A stretch of DNA of 64,000 bases from Daphnia carinata (taxonomy: Eukaryota; Arthropoda; Branchiopoda; Diplostraca; Daphniidae), in the NCBI RefSeq assembly GCF_022539665.2, contig NC_081338.1:8192463-8256462 (forward strand), given 5' to 3'. The notes beneath the pieces are model-generated. The model searched no databases, was not told where the DNA came from, and worked only from the letters and a program-made list of their open reading frames with translations. Of the stretch, positions 48,770 to 59,705 are shown one piece after another (position 1 is the first letter of the stretch; each line of letters opens with the position of its first letter). A program made the translations under genes and the position numbers.

Positions 48770-50685
48770 GAAAAACATTCCTGTTGACCTTCCCGCTCCT
48801 GTTTATCCTCACGGTGATAGGAGAATTTAAGCACGCTTCAACTAAAGAAGTAGTGGCTTATCAAGGAGTGATTTTTAAATCCGAGGGGGAAGTGTCGTTC
48901 TCCGACTCCGAATGGGTCGTGGCCACCGACCTTACGTTCGACCACCTGACAACCATGATGAAGACCTTACACGAGTGGCTCGAAGTGAAAGTGGTTACTA
49001 TGGCTAATCGTTATGATGGCCCTAGAGACAAATTTAAGCTGACGCTACAACAACATGTGAAGGGGAGAGCCCTAGTTGAGTTAGGGAAGCTACGGCGTTG
49101 TAACCAACGTTTTAGTGACCTAAAAACAGCTGTTAACCTGCAAGCAGCGAGGCGGAAGCGAGGATTAATTGACGGAGGTGGTAAAGTACTCAATTGGCTC
49201 TTCGGAGTGTCCACGCAGGAGGACCTCGAACATGTCCATGGTCGCCTGGAAAAATTGTCCACGGAGACTACCTCAATAGTGCATGCTTTGGAGGTCCACG
49301 CATCTCTCATCAATGAGACGTTGTGGGAAACGAAAGCAGTAGCTGATGCTGTGAATGAGCTACAGACTGCTTTCGCGCAAATCGAGAGAGAAACCTGGAA
49401 ATTAGACCAAAAAATGGAAGGAGTCGTACGAGAAATGGAGACACATTGGATAGCAATCACGAGAGTGGAGGATGCCTTTCGGCAGGTGGAGTCCGCCCTC
49501 GCCTGGCTTGATGAAGAACTGAACAGCTTTTCGGTTGGCATAGCTACAATGTCCATGGGGCGGCTTCCGGTTACTCTTTTTCCTCCATTACAAGTGCAAG
49601 CTGTGCTGAAGGAAATCTAGGCGGTTCTACCTCCAGGCTGGTCGTTGAGCCCATCCATCCAGAACGGGGATATCTGGAAGGTGTATGCGGAAGCGAAAGT
49701 GGTAGTAGCCACCGAAGGTAACTACCTCCGCATTTTCATGCACTTACCCGTGTTCGAGTTTCCTTTCAGATTTACGCTGTATGAGGTCATCAGCTTGCCG
49801 CGTCCCATCGGCAATGCCACGCTAGGTGCTCAGTTTGAGCCCCTTCCCCCATTTCTCGCCGTGGCCGGTGATAGTCAGGCTTTTGTGGAATTGTCGGTGT
49901 CCGACTCTGCCCGCTGTGTGACTTCCTCTACGTCCATCTGCCCAATCAGCCGAGCAGTAAATAGGAAACACCGGGAGTCAAGTTGCGCAATGGCGCTGTT
50001 TCTGAAGGACGAGGTGCGGAGCCGCCTTCACTGCAAAACTAAGCTTTAGCCCTGGAGAGGCCAACAAACGGTGTATCTAGGTCACCGTAGGTGGGGTTAT
50101 TCCACGACGCAAGAGACGACTATAACGTTCATCTGTCCACACGAACGCGGGAGACCGAACACCGTTATTAAGAAGGAAGCGTTTGATGTCTTCGAGGTAC
50201 CAATGTCGTGTTCAGCACACACGGACGATTGGATTTTTCAAGCAAGCTTCAGAAAAAGTGTCAAACATGCACTCAGCAACAGCACTCTACCGACTATGAC
50301 GCAGCTCGAGAATTTGGTTCAACTTCTATCGGAGACTGCCGAAGAGGAAACTTCATCGCCCGGCGAAAAAAATGGTGCGCCTAACAAGCCCCTACTATCG
50401 CGCCGCGCTAAGTTTCAGAGCCGTGTTTAACTCATGGGTGAACACTTGCGCGTGATTGAAGAAGAAGAGAAAGCAAGAGTGGCTATGGAGGTCGACCGCA
50501 CCGTCGGGCTCCGTTATCCCTACGAAATAGTTGTCGCGATAGTCGGGTTGTTGCTGGGCTTTGGAATATCGTTACTTTTCGGCTGGCGTGGATTTCAGTT
50601 GTCGCTCGCCAGCGTTACCCAACGCATAGTCGAACTAGAAAGCCGACTAGCTGTACACGAGGCTGACGTAGAAGGACGACTGTAA
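48770..50685 (+). pseudogene. Gypsy envelope (errantivirus/baculovirus F-like fusion protein), three in-frame stops
   Basis: The region shares its frame with the end of pol (open from 48034). A hydrophobic leader at about 48778-48825 would act as signal peptide if expressed from a spliced RNA. A furin-type RRKR site (about 49150-49161) is followed by a glycine-rich fusion-peptide-like GLIDGGGKVLNWLFG, then a long helical region. A membrane helix at about 50520-50590 (IVVAIVGLLLGFGISLL) ends in a short Leu/Glu-rich tail. In-frame stops are TAG 49618-49620, TAG 50047-50049 and TAA 50428-50430. The design matches insect errantivirus envelopes related to baculovirus F proteins. This copy is not functional as read. 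Confidence 0.85.
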
Positions 50686-50923
50686 TTCGACCCTCCGAAT
50701 ACAGAAAGACTCTGTTCAATCTCGCTTCGTGTCGTTATTATTATGTTTACTCCTTATATTCCCTTATATGTAGTCTGCCCGATATTTTATGTGTAGTTTT
50801 TCTGCTGTTAAAGGTAGTGTGTTGCATTTGTTTCATTTACGTTATTTGGGTCTAGTCCTACGCCCGTCTAGTTTCTGCTCGCGGACAATGCGATCGGGAC
50901 GAGTCGCAGGCTGAGGAGGGGGG

Positions 50924-51311
50924 TGTAGCGAATGGTTTCTTGCTAGTTCAAGAAAGACGAGAGTGGCCTGGGAGAGAGCTTCAACGCCCGTTCTCACCCT
51001 CCGTTATAGCTGTAACGGGGAGACTCACCATCCGTCGGAAATGGTCGTCTTCCTCCATCCGATCGCTTTAGCCTTGGATGGACGGAAGATGCGAACCATG
51101 TAAAACCCGGGCAGAGTAGTCAGGCAGTGGGTAGTCTGGTCGGACGTGAGTTAGTCGTGTTAGTCTACTTTCTTTAACTGGTGCGTTTCTGCCCTCAGTG
51201 TAAGCAGTTTTTCCCCCTTTGATGTTATCCTTTTAGTGCTATGCCTTGTGTAGTTGGCCGTGTTGGTTAAAACCCTCAAATAAACAGTTACTCCCGTGAT
51301 CGCTCGTTACA
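50924..51311 (+). repeat. Gypsy 3' LTR (388 bp)
   Basis: The repeat is nearly identical to 42627-43002. Differences are the 12-bp indel and single substitutions near 51101, 51254 and 51303. Confidence 0.95.
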
Positions 51312-51510
51312 ATATTTATTAGATTTCCCCAAGACTACAAAACAAAAGCAAAATAAAGCAATTTTTTTAGCAGCAAACCTGAGCATTATCTTGTGGAAAA
51401 AAAGGAAAAGGGAAAATTTTATGAATGAATTTATTACCTCTTTAAAATTAGAAGAAAAACAAATAGAAAATAATCCAAATTTTAATTTATGGTTGTTAAG
51501 ATAATTAAGA
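51312..51510 (+). pseudogene. LINE 3' end, 3' part of the split fragment
   Basis: Joined across the Gypsy insertion and after removing one ATAT copy, the LINE frame continues through LLDFPKTTKQKQNKAIFLAA to a stop near 51510. This confirms that 41947-42626 and this piece were one sequence before Gypsy arrived. Confidence 0.68.
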
Positions 51511-51989
51511 AATACAAACAAACAAAGTAATATAAAAAAAGGGCCAGATGTCACAAGCTTTTTAGTGTTTAGTTAAGCCGCAGAACAATTGAAGTAAATT
51601 AGAGCCATCTAGTGGCTGAAGAAAAAAATACCGCGTTCTATACCCGTAACCACCTCAATTATTAAAAATCCCACGGTAAGTTTTTCGGTTCACCGTTCAC
51701 AAAGTTTGATTAACTTCAAGGTAATATAGGTGACCTGATGTCACGAAGTATTTGTTTTTCGTCTTTTATCTAAATCGTGTTTTTCCTTCCCAACGGACGG
51801 GATTTTTGTGTGTCGCCTATTTTCTACTATGTTTATTCGATTGATTTGATTAACATGAGAAGGGAAAAAGCACAAGCGCGTTCTAAACTATGGAACAAAC
51901 ATATTGACATTATTAGGGAAAAACAAAAGTTTTCTTCCGTGTCTTTTTCTTTTCTTCTTTTTTTTTCTTCCGCCTTACAATTGATCATA
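51511..51989. other. Stretch without a recognisable gene
   Basis: It is AT-rich flank between the LINE end and the minus-strand small-protein gene. A short CCGCGTTCTAT motif at about 51630 also occurs at about 41879, on the other side of the LINE/Gypsy block. No gene is seen. Confidence 0.4.
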
Positions 51990-52397
51990 TCAATCGCACC
52001 TTGGCCTTTTGTGAGCTGAGTCCCACAGCTCTGGCGGCCAGTTGTATAGTGGCGGATGGCGTTTAGCTGGATCTAAGTCCAGAATCCTTTTCAAGGAGTT
52101 GACCGCGCTGCCCCAATCTTCAGAGAAGAGGTCGGCGTTAAGTCTTGTGGTGAATTTGTTTGTTTTCTCTTCAAGACGTCGCTCGTAGTTGCGATGGGCC
52201 ACATCCCAGGGGTCTTGGCTAGTCTGGTCTGGGGATCGAGGTGTTTGGTTGAGCACCTCGGCCGTGTTTTCTGTAGTTGGTTCCCAGGACAAGTCGGCAT
52301 TGGGCTCCGCTGTTGTCACCACTTCGTTAACTTACGCTTCTTCACCAGTCGCTTCGACTATGACCTGTCCGTAGTTAACGGTGGGTTGGTCTTCCAT
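51990..52397 (-). pseudogene. Paralogue of the 40932-41378 protein, with an early stop
   Basis: An ATG at 52395-52397 starts a frame interrupted by TAA at 52332-52334 and otherwise open to 51990. The main part (110 residues from 52322) has a polar N-terminus, a charged helical segment and SLKRILDLDPAKRHPPLYNW, which matches the block ILDLDPAxRHPPLxxWP of the protein at 40932-41378. The Ala/Pro-rich tract of the other copy is absent. The TAA lies in a GCGTAAGT context that resembles a splice donor, so an intron near the stop cannot be ruled out. Otherwise it is a disabled or shortened paralogue. The family is not recognised. Confidence 0.5.
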
Positions 52398-52618
52398 CCT
52401 TGTTTGATGATGCTTTGGGGTGTGTATAAAAAATCTTTTCAGAGTTGTGACTACAACGAGTTGTCACAAAGATGTGGCTCTTTTCGATCTACTCGCTGTT
52501 ATATACTTTCGAATTGTTTGAAACGCGATCAACAGAATTGCATGCGGATGAGCTATCAGATTTAATTTCTGAAACGCATTGGCAATTGTCTATTCCTTTG
52601 CGGGCGTCGCCAATCGGC

Positions 52619-52762
52619 GTTGCCGATTGTCCTACTTATCTACTTTTTAAATCGGAGCGGAAAATATTCAAGGTCACTACGGCGGCAGCAGCAGCCGCTA
52701 TAGGCTCTAAAAAATATTTTCCGCTCCGATTTATTATGTAGAGGAATAGGAAAATCGGCAAC
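52619..52762. repeat. Fold-back repeat, about 50-bp inverted arms with a 44-bp centre
   Basis: The inner 20 bases AAATCGGAGCGGAAAATATT (52649-52668) pair perfectly with 52713-52732. The arms extend outward to 52619 and 52762, starting GTTGCCGATT, with about eight mismatches. The centre holds GGCGGCAGCAGCAGCCGC. It could be a small non-autonomous transposon or a hairpin RNA source. No clear target duplication was seen. Confidence 0.75.
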
Positions 52763-53128
52763 TATGCGGGATGGGAAGAGAGCGCAAATTTCCTTGGAAT
52801 AAAAATTTGCCGTTTTTAACTCAAAATTAGAGTGATTCTGCATATGGCATGATACGCAAAATCCCATATTAGATTATAGTTTAAATGATGTTTTTTTTAA
52901 GCCCAAAAACGCCCTCGTAGCCCCATTTATCGTTGCGTACATGAGAGCCAAAGTAGCCCCATTTACTATTGGCCCTCTTGACTGTCCGGAAACTTTTGCC
53001 AGCTATTTCAAAAGACCTTTCCCGTGAAAGAAAAATTCACAAAAAAAAATCATGTATAAAAATAATCTTAAGGAAAAATTTCATTTTCAGAATCATCTAT
53101 GTCCGATGATTAGTAGATTTTTAAGAGT
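52763..53128. other. Stretch without a recognisable gene
   Basis: It contains short direct repeats: GTAGCCCCATTTA twice (about 52918 and 52951) and TGTCCGGAAACTTT here (about 52983) and again in the adjoining element (about 53166). It may be the decayed 3' end of the neighbouring minus-strand Gypsy element. No LTR was identified. Confidence 0.4.
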
Positions 53129-54256
53129 TTAAAGAAAACCGGTTTTTCCATAAGCTGCTCTCGGCTGTCCGGAAACTTTCGGCAGGTACTGTACTTTTAC
53201 AATTCTATAAGGGCCTTTATATTTGGAAGTAAATTTCCTGCTATCGCCCTCTTTTACTACTCTAATATCTAATAACATTCTATCTCCTACCAAATATTGT
53301 TTTACATTCGCTCTTTTATTATATTGCTCCCTCTGACGTTTTCTGGCTTTTTCACTCTCCTCACGGACGCGTTGGAAACTATAGCGCAAGCGTTCTGCTA
53401 AGTTACCTACGTAATCCGATGCGGATATAAATGTTTTTGGGGATGCGTCAAAAAATTCATTGATGGGTAGATTAGGGTCTCTACCGTGTAATTAGTAATA
53501 AGGGGTGTCCAGTGTAGATGAATGGAAAGAACTACAATAAGCAAATAAAACATCATCCAGCAAATCTTCCCAATTTGCATGCTCTCAATCTTTTAATTCT
53601 TTCCTCAACATTGTTGTTAATGTCTTATTAAACCTTTCTGTTTCTCCGTTGCTAGCTGGATATAAGCAGTTGTTAATCTCTGTTCAATTTTCAATGTTTT
53701 ACAAAAGTAACGAAATAATGTCGACGTGAAATTGGTTCCGCGGTCTGAAAGAATAGCTTTCGGCATACCGGGTCTAACTATAATTGTTCTGTATACACAT
53801 TCTACTGTTGTCTGCGCAGTCTGATCCTTTAAAGCAACAGCTTCTACCCATGGGCTAAAATAATCTGTGATAACTAAAATGTAACTGTTTCCATTGGGCG
53901 AAGCGGGTGTGATGGGGCCTAGAAAATCCATGCCGATAACTTGAAAAGGGGCCTTTGCAATTTCATGAGGATGCAATAATGCTCTGTAAATTGACGAAGT
54001 GTTGGCAATGCATACCTCACAAGCTTGACAATATTCTTTGATGTCTTTTCTCAAATTAGAGCAATAATAATGATTCTTTGCTTTCAAATAGGTTTTGTAA
54101 AAGGCTAAATGTCCACTCATGGGTGCATCAGGTAGTTCTTTGAGCACTAGATGGCGCAACGATGCAGGCAAGACCAACTGATGGCTAGTTTCGTTTCTTT
54201 TGCTATCGGAAGATGGCAGCACGTGCTGGTAAAGCGTACCGTGAATAACTTCAAAA

Positions 54257-57200
54257 CAGGGTTGGAAGCGGTACTTTAAAAAAGTACCGTTACCGCGGTA
54301 GCGGTACTTCAATTTTCGTAAAAAGTAGCGCGGTAGCGGTAGTACCGCGGTAAAATTTTTCCAAGTACCGCGCGGTAACGGTAACGGTAAAAAACGAAAT
54401 TTGCAAAAATACCATCAAAATTCATGAAAATCACTGCTGTATTGATGTGATCGTATTACAATGAATTATTGGCCCTTAAAAACAACATTTTTTCAAAGTT
54501 TTCGTCTGAAAGACGATTTCTTGTTGGCCGAAATATAGTTCCAGCTACGCTGAAAAGTCGCTCGACGGAAGCAGAAGAGGGTAGGGCAGTATTATATTTC
54601 AAATACATCTCTTTAATGGACGGATATTTCCTAAGGCTGGAAATTGTTGTCGAAGGATCCCCCATGAAGGCTACGGCCTCGTTGTAGGAATTTTTGACGT
54701 TTGTGGTGGTCAAAGAGCGGAAAAAATCTTTTTTTCTTTTCGGACTAAATAAGTCGTTTTCTTCACTTTGATCTGACAGCAAAGGCGACCTTTAAATGAA
54801 AATTTAAATTAGATAGACAAAAATATTGTTGAATTTTATAAAGAATATATTTACCTGTTTGCGCTGATTGTACTGGCGCTGACAGCAAAAGTTTCATGAT
54901 GAGCAAGCAATTTGTCCATAAAGTACGATTTGTTTTCCTCAATGACCCATGACATTTTAAATTTAGGGTGTAAAATAGCAGCTAGGATGTGGTCATCGTC
55001 CTGGAAGCAGGTATTAAATCTTTTGGTTACAGCTGCTATTATTTCCGTAATATAGGATTTGCAGTGAACAATGCCAGGCGTTCGCTTTAATTCCAACAAT
55101 TTGTTTTTCAAAATCGTCAAAGTTGGTAGCAAATATCCCATTGAAACGTTGCGATCAGCCTGAAGGACGTCTAATGCGTCTGCCAGTGGTCGCATGATTT
55201 TGACAAATTCCTTAATATATTCTTCTTCGGCTGGACGGAAATAGGGAATATTGAAGTGTTCAAATACTTCTTTTAATTCTTGCTTCTTGTTGTGGATGAA
55301 GTATCTTATGCGTTCAACGGCGTCGAAAAATGAGTTCCAACGGGTCTCATTATGGACTACAAACAACAATTTGAGTTTTGCCTGGATGACATCCGATGCT
55401 TTTGTACTTCGATTTTGCTTTTTCCACAGCATCTTCATTTTTAGTTCTGCAGATTCTTTCAGTTTTTTTAAAGCAGGCTCCATGTTTTCAAAGACATCTT
55501 TGCTCGCGATGAGATTCAAAGAATGGGATGCGCATCTGCGATGAGTCGGAAGAGAATAGATATCTTGGGCATTGTCTTTGATATCCAAAGTTTCCGTTAA
55601 CGGCAAAAAACAAAATTGTGCGTCGTCTTCATGGACTTCATCAACGTTTTCGAAATCTGCTGAAGCATCAGAAGGCAAATGTTCTGCTGTAGAATATCAG
55701 GATAACAAAAAATTATTACTATGCATCAATGAGCTTAACACTATGTATCAAAACTTACCAATATCCTCGTTTTCGACATCACTTTCTGAGAAATCTGATT
55801 CCATTTCCTCAAGAATTTTCACGAGAGAGGCGTTTTCATAGGGCTGTCTAAAGCTGCAGCCAGCTTTTGGCGAAGACTTAGCTGGTCCTTGATCAGAATC
55901 AGAAGCTACATCCACCGAAGCTACTGTATTTATTGAAGGCACTTTAACGGAAAACAACCGAAAGGCTTTGACGAAATTGCTTCCGTTGTCAGTGACAGTA
56001 GCGACGACTTTTGACGTTATGTCATATTCTTCATGAATGGACTCTATCAGTCGGGCGAGAAGGTCATAATCACACTTACCTTGAACTCTTCGAATTGCAA
56101 GGCAATAGGATTCTCGCTTAAAGTCTTCAGAAATCCAATGTATGGTCATCCCCAAAAAGCTCTTTCGTCGGGACGACCAACAGTCAGCAGTAGTACAGAG
56201 CCATTTTGCTTGATTAAGTTTTTCCTTTAGCTTCATCTTCTTCTTTTCGAAGGAAATACTTATCACTTTCCTATAGTATCCTCTACTTTTGACTTGAAGA
56301 CGAGGGCATAGTCTGCGCAAGAAAAGCCTAAATTCCGGTCGTTCAGTGTGATACACCGGTAAAACAGCGTCACAGAGATATTCCTACCAAGCAGATGTAA
56401 TGAAGTTTAATTAAAGAATAAAAATAATGAAAGCTTACCACGATATAGTTGTCAAACATTTCTTGCGTTAAAATGCGTGGGTAGCCACTAAACGATAGCT
56501 TTGTTTGGGTTTGTTCTGATGTTGCTGCAGTTGCCTGCGGTTGCTGTAGTGAACAAAATCGTTTCCCTTTGACACTGGCACTGTCAATTTCTTTGCAAAG
56601 GATGTTGAAGTTTTCAAGATCTTCTTTATTGTGCTTGATTGAAATGTGTTTTCTTATGTTGCCTCTTGAATTGTTCACTGCTGATAGTGCCTTTGGCTTT
56701 ATTTTGCATTGTCCAATAAGGCATTCATAGTATGAAGTCCCCTTTCTCTTGCCTGGTCCAACATATTTTATTAGCGTTTCAGGGTAAAGCATGACGCGTA
56801 TGTCGCCATCTAAAGTGAAATTAAATTTATATTGTAAACTAATTTTATTGGTTTTAAGTTTTTTCTATGTTTGAATTTCTCACCTTTTTTCCCTTTTCGT
56901 GTAGCACTAGTTTTCGCGTCACTAATGTTGGTGGATATGTCGAGAGATGGTTCAATGACAATATCCATACTTAAATCTTCTTCGGATATGTCATTATCAT
57001 CGGTGGGAAATTCAAAATTACCTGTTTAGAATAGAAAGTTTCATTAAAGATAAGATAAGCTAGCCATCATACTTTCAAACACTATAATAACTTGAAGTAC
57101 ACCCATATAATAGCAAGATTTTTTTACAATACGCTATTGATGGGCTGCAATACTTCAAAACATTGAACGCTGCTGCAGTAGCAGCTATAACACACTCCTA

Positions 57201-57940
57201 GCATTAGCCTAAAGAACCTAGCAAAATTAAGAATTCAACTTTTGAAGGGTACCTGAGGTAGAATTTGTCCAACATTTAGAGGTATTTGATTCATCGGGGT
57301 CCCTCAAACCCTGCGAGCAGCTTTGGACAAAGCTTACTTCTTCACTCTCCAATTCCTCCGTGGATGAAGACCCTGTGTGGAGAAAAGCATCGTGTACTAT
57401 GTAAGGAAGAAGATACAGTAGGTTATTAGCTGGTAATACTTTACCTTTATCGGGAGAAGCGTTAATATTAATATTATTTATGACTTTACCTCGCCGATTG
57501 GGAGCCAAACGAGGCTTCGTAAGCACTTTATTACCCGACTGGGACTTAGATTTCCTGAAAATCACATAATAGAAGATCATACCACTTACTTGATCAGGGA
57601 AAACAAATTACCTTTCAGATTGACGTTTTGGGCTTGGTGCCATAATGTATTCTTGCGATTATTGACTCTTTCACAAAAGAAACTGACTTCTGAGTTCTTA
57701 CTGAATCTGAAACAACACGCTTTGAAATATTTACCTAAAATGCAGTCTGCTACATAAAGGAATAGCTTAATAAACGCATCGCTAGATGGCGTAAAAATAC
57801 CGTTACCGTTTTCTTGAATTTTGCACTGGCGGTAACGGTAGCGGTAATGTTGACAAACAAATACCGCGGTAGCGGTGCGGTAGTACCGCATTATCGCGTT
57901 ACTACCGCGGTAGTTTTTTAACCGCGGTAGTCCAACCCTG
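54257..57940 (-). mobile_element. Autonomous hAT transposon, apparently intact (3.68 kb)
   Basis: The ends are CAGGGTTGGA and TCCAACCCTG. Both terminal 100-200 bases are packed with TACCGCGGTA/GGTAACGGTA-type motifs (54270-54395 and 57795-57930), which are likely transposase binding sites. Inside is an eight-exon transposase with an open frame. Flanking 8-mers (CTTCAAAA and CTAAGCAA) do not match, and the Gypsy pol around it lacks the expected sequence between RNase H and integrase, so insertion or later rearrangement removed flanking DNA. Confidence 0.92.
54456..57643 (-). CDS. hAT family transposase (853 aa, eight exons)
   Basis: Exons in transcript order: 57612-57643, 57445-57554, 57253-57372, 56884-57021, 56439-56809, 55759-56383, 54855-55686, 54456-54789. 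All junctions are GT-AG and the joined frame is open from the ATG at 57641-57643 to the TAA at 54456-54458. A BED-like zinc finger (ECLIGQC with RKHISIKH) lies at about residues 145-190. Catalytic hAT signatures are present: TADCWSS and VTDNGSN for the two Asp, a CASHSLNL CxxH motif, and SASVERLFS with the Glu in the C-terminal dimerisation domain (about 800-850). The protein would cut out and reinsert the element in the nucleus. All key residues seem kept, so it may be active. The acidic N-terminal exons are the least certain. Confidence 0.88.
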
Positions 57941-59572
57941 CTAAGCAATCTGCATTTTGGTGAATACGTCCAGTTCTATATTTTAATTCATAATTTGTTG
58001 CAGCCAACAGTATAGCCCATCGTCCTAATCTCCCATTGTTATCTTTCTGATTTTTAAGCCATTGTAGTGGACGATGATCACTAATAATGTCAAAAGGTTG
58101 GTCTAAAAGGTAATGTCGAAAATGCTTAATCACATCGATAACCGCAAGTGCCTCTTTTCAGTCGTACTGTATTTAGCTTCTGCCTTCGTTAGCTGTCTAC
58201 TGGAATACGCGATTGGGTGCTCGTGACCATTTTGAATTTGAGACAGTACCGCTCCAATGCGATAATCGCATGCATCGGTGAAAAGTAAAAATTTCTCGTT
58301 GAAATTGGGGTAAGCAAGCACTGGTGGAGTCACGAGAGATGTACGCAAGGTTTCGAAAGCAATATTTTCTTCGTTTCCCCAATAAAAAGGTTTCCTGCTA
58401 AGATCTTTATGGGTTAATCTGTTAACGGTTTAGCAATTGATCCGAAATTTTTAATAAATCTTCTGTAATACTCAGCTAGACCCAGAAATGATCTGACTTC
58501 ATCTACCGAAGCGGGTGTTTTATAATTAACTTTTTTCTGAATTTTACTCGGATCAGGTTTAATACCCTCAGTCGATATGACATGGCCTAAATAATTGACT
58601 GAACGTTTAATGAACTGGCATTTTTTAAGTTTTAATTTTAAATTGGCATTTTTCAATAACTCAAAAATTTCTCGAATATCGTTCAAGTGATCGTCAAAAG
58701 TGTCCGAAAAGATGATTACGTCATCCAAGTAAACTAACGCCTTACTTCCCAAAACGTCTTTCAGTACATAATTCATTAGTCTTTGAAATGTCGCAGGTGC
58801 ATTACACAACCCAAATGCCATACGTTTAAATTCGTAAAGGTTATTTTCTACAACAAATGCTGTTTTTTCAATAGCCGGCTCATCCACTTGAATTTGCCAA
58901 TAACCTGAAGCTAAATCAAGAGTGGTGAAAAATTTTTTTCCATACAATTTGTCCAATGTTTCATCTATCCTCGGCATAGGGAATGAAACTTTTTTTGTAA
59001 TACTATTTAACTTCCTATATTCAACGCAAAATCTTACTTCTCCACCCTTTTTTCCACTAAAACCACAGGTGAAGCCCATGGCGAATGGGAATATTGGATA
59101 ACATTAGCATCCAACATTTCCTGTACTTTATCCTCCAATATCTTTCTTTGATTATTTGTAACTCGATAAGGGCGTTGTCGAAGAGGGCCTCTTCCTTGTG
59201 TATCAATTGCTTATGAGATTAGTGTTCCCTAATTCTGAATCTTTTGACGCGAACAAGTCGTGGAAGTCATTTAATAGTTTTGAGAGCGGAGCTTGAAATT
59301 CAGCGTCGACTTCTGAAATTAAAACGGGCTCATTTTTTATAGTAGACTTTTCTTCTAATTTACTTAAGGCAATTTTCTCAATTACGTTATGAATAATTTC
59401 GATTACGCCTAATGTAGTGTTCCTAGGAATGATGACTTGATTTAGCGAATGATTTTCGACCATAATTTGATATTTCCCATCTTTAGCTACGTTCCCAATG
59501 AATTCCTCAATAAAAATACCATTCGGCAAACCCTCTGCTGGAATAAACATAAATGTGGTATTAGGGGGAGGT

Positions 59573-59705
59573 CGGAGAAAAAGGCCCAGACGAAAAAGGC
59601 CCAGACGAAAAAGGCCCGCAAAAAAGGCCCAGACGAAAAAGGCCCACTTTTTTCCAAATTTAAAAGTGGGCCTTTTTTCTCCATTGGACTGGGCCTTTTT
59701 CTCCG
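59573..59705. repeat. Fold-back element with 15-bp tandem repeats (133 bp)
   Basis: The ends form a perfect 17-bp inverted repeat (CGGAGAAAAAGGCCCAG, 59573-59589 and 59689-59705). The left half repeats GAAAAAGGCCCAGAC four to five times. A second inner hairpin pairs GGCCCACTTTT (59641) with AAAAGTGGGCC (to about 59672). There is no target duplication and no coding function. Confidence 0.75.

Larger units (their letters stand above)
42627..51311 (+). mobile_element. Gypsy-type LTR retrotransposon with envelope gene
   Basis: The 8,685-bp element has LTRs at 42627-43002 and 50924-51311, TG...CA ends and a 4-bp ATAT target duplication (42623-42626 and 51312-51315). A primer binding site beginning TGG follows the 5' LTR at 43003, and a GAGGAGGGGGG purine tract (about 50913-50923) precedes the 3' LTR. 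Internal order is gag-protease, reverse transcriptase, RNase H, integrase, envelope. The LTRs differ by three substitutions and one 12-bp indel, which implies recent insertion. It split an older LINE fragment. Confidence 0.95.
53129..59572 (-). mobile_element. Gypsy-type LTR retrotransposon remnant, minus strand, split by a hAT
   Basis: Pol pieces run from high to low coordinates. Protease-reverse transcriptase linker: 59203-59572. Reverse transcriptase: 58414-59180, with YLDDVIIF at about 58722-58745. RNase H: 57941-58380 (FLLFTDACDYRIGAVLSQ, then GRIHQNADC). The hAT insertion follows, then integrase (53617-54256, MDFLGPITPA core start) and its C-terminal YKGPYRIVK region (about 53200). Stops and frame changes occur at about 53470-53640, 58130-58140, 58410 and 59205. 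No LTRs, gag or envelope were found. The 5' side ends at a fold-back repeat at 59573. It is an older, unrelated copy relative to the Gypsy at 42627. Confidence 0.87.
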
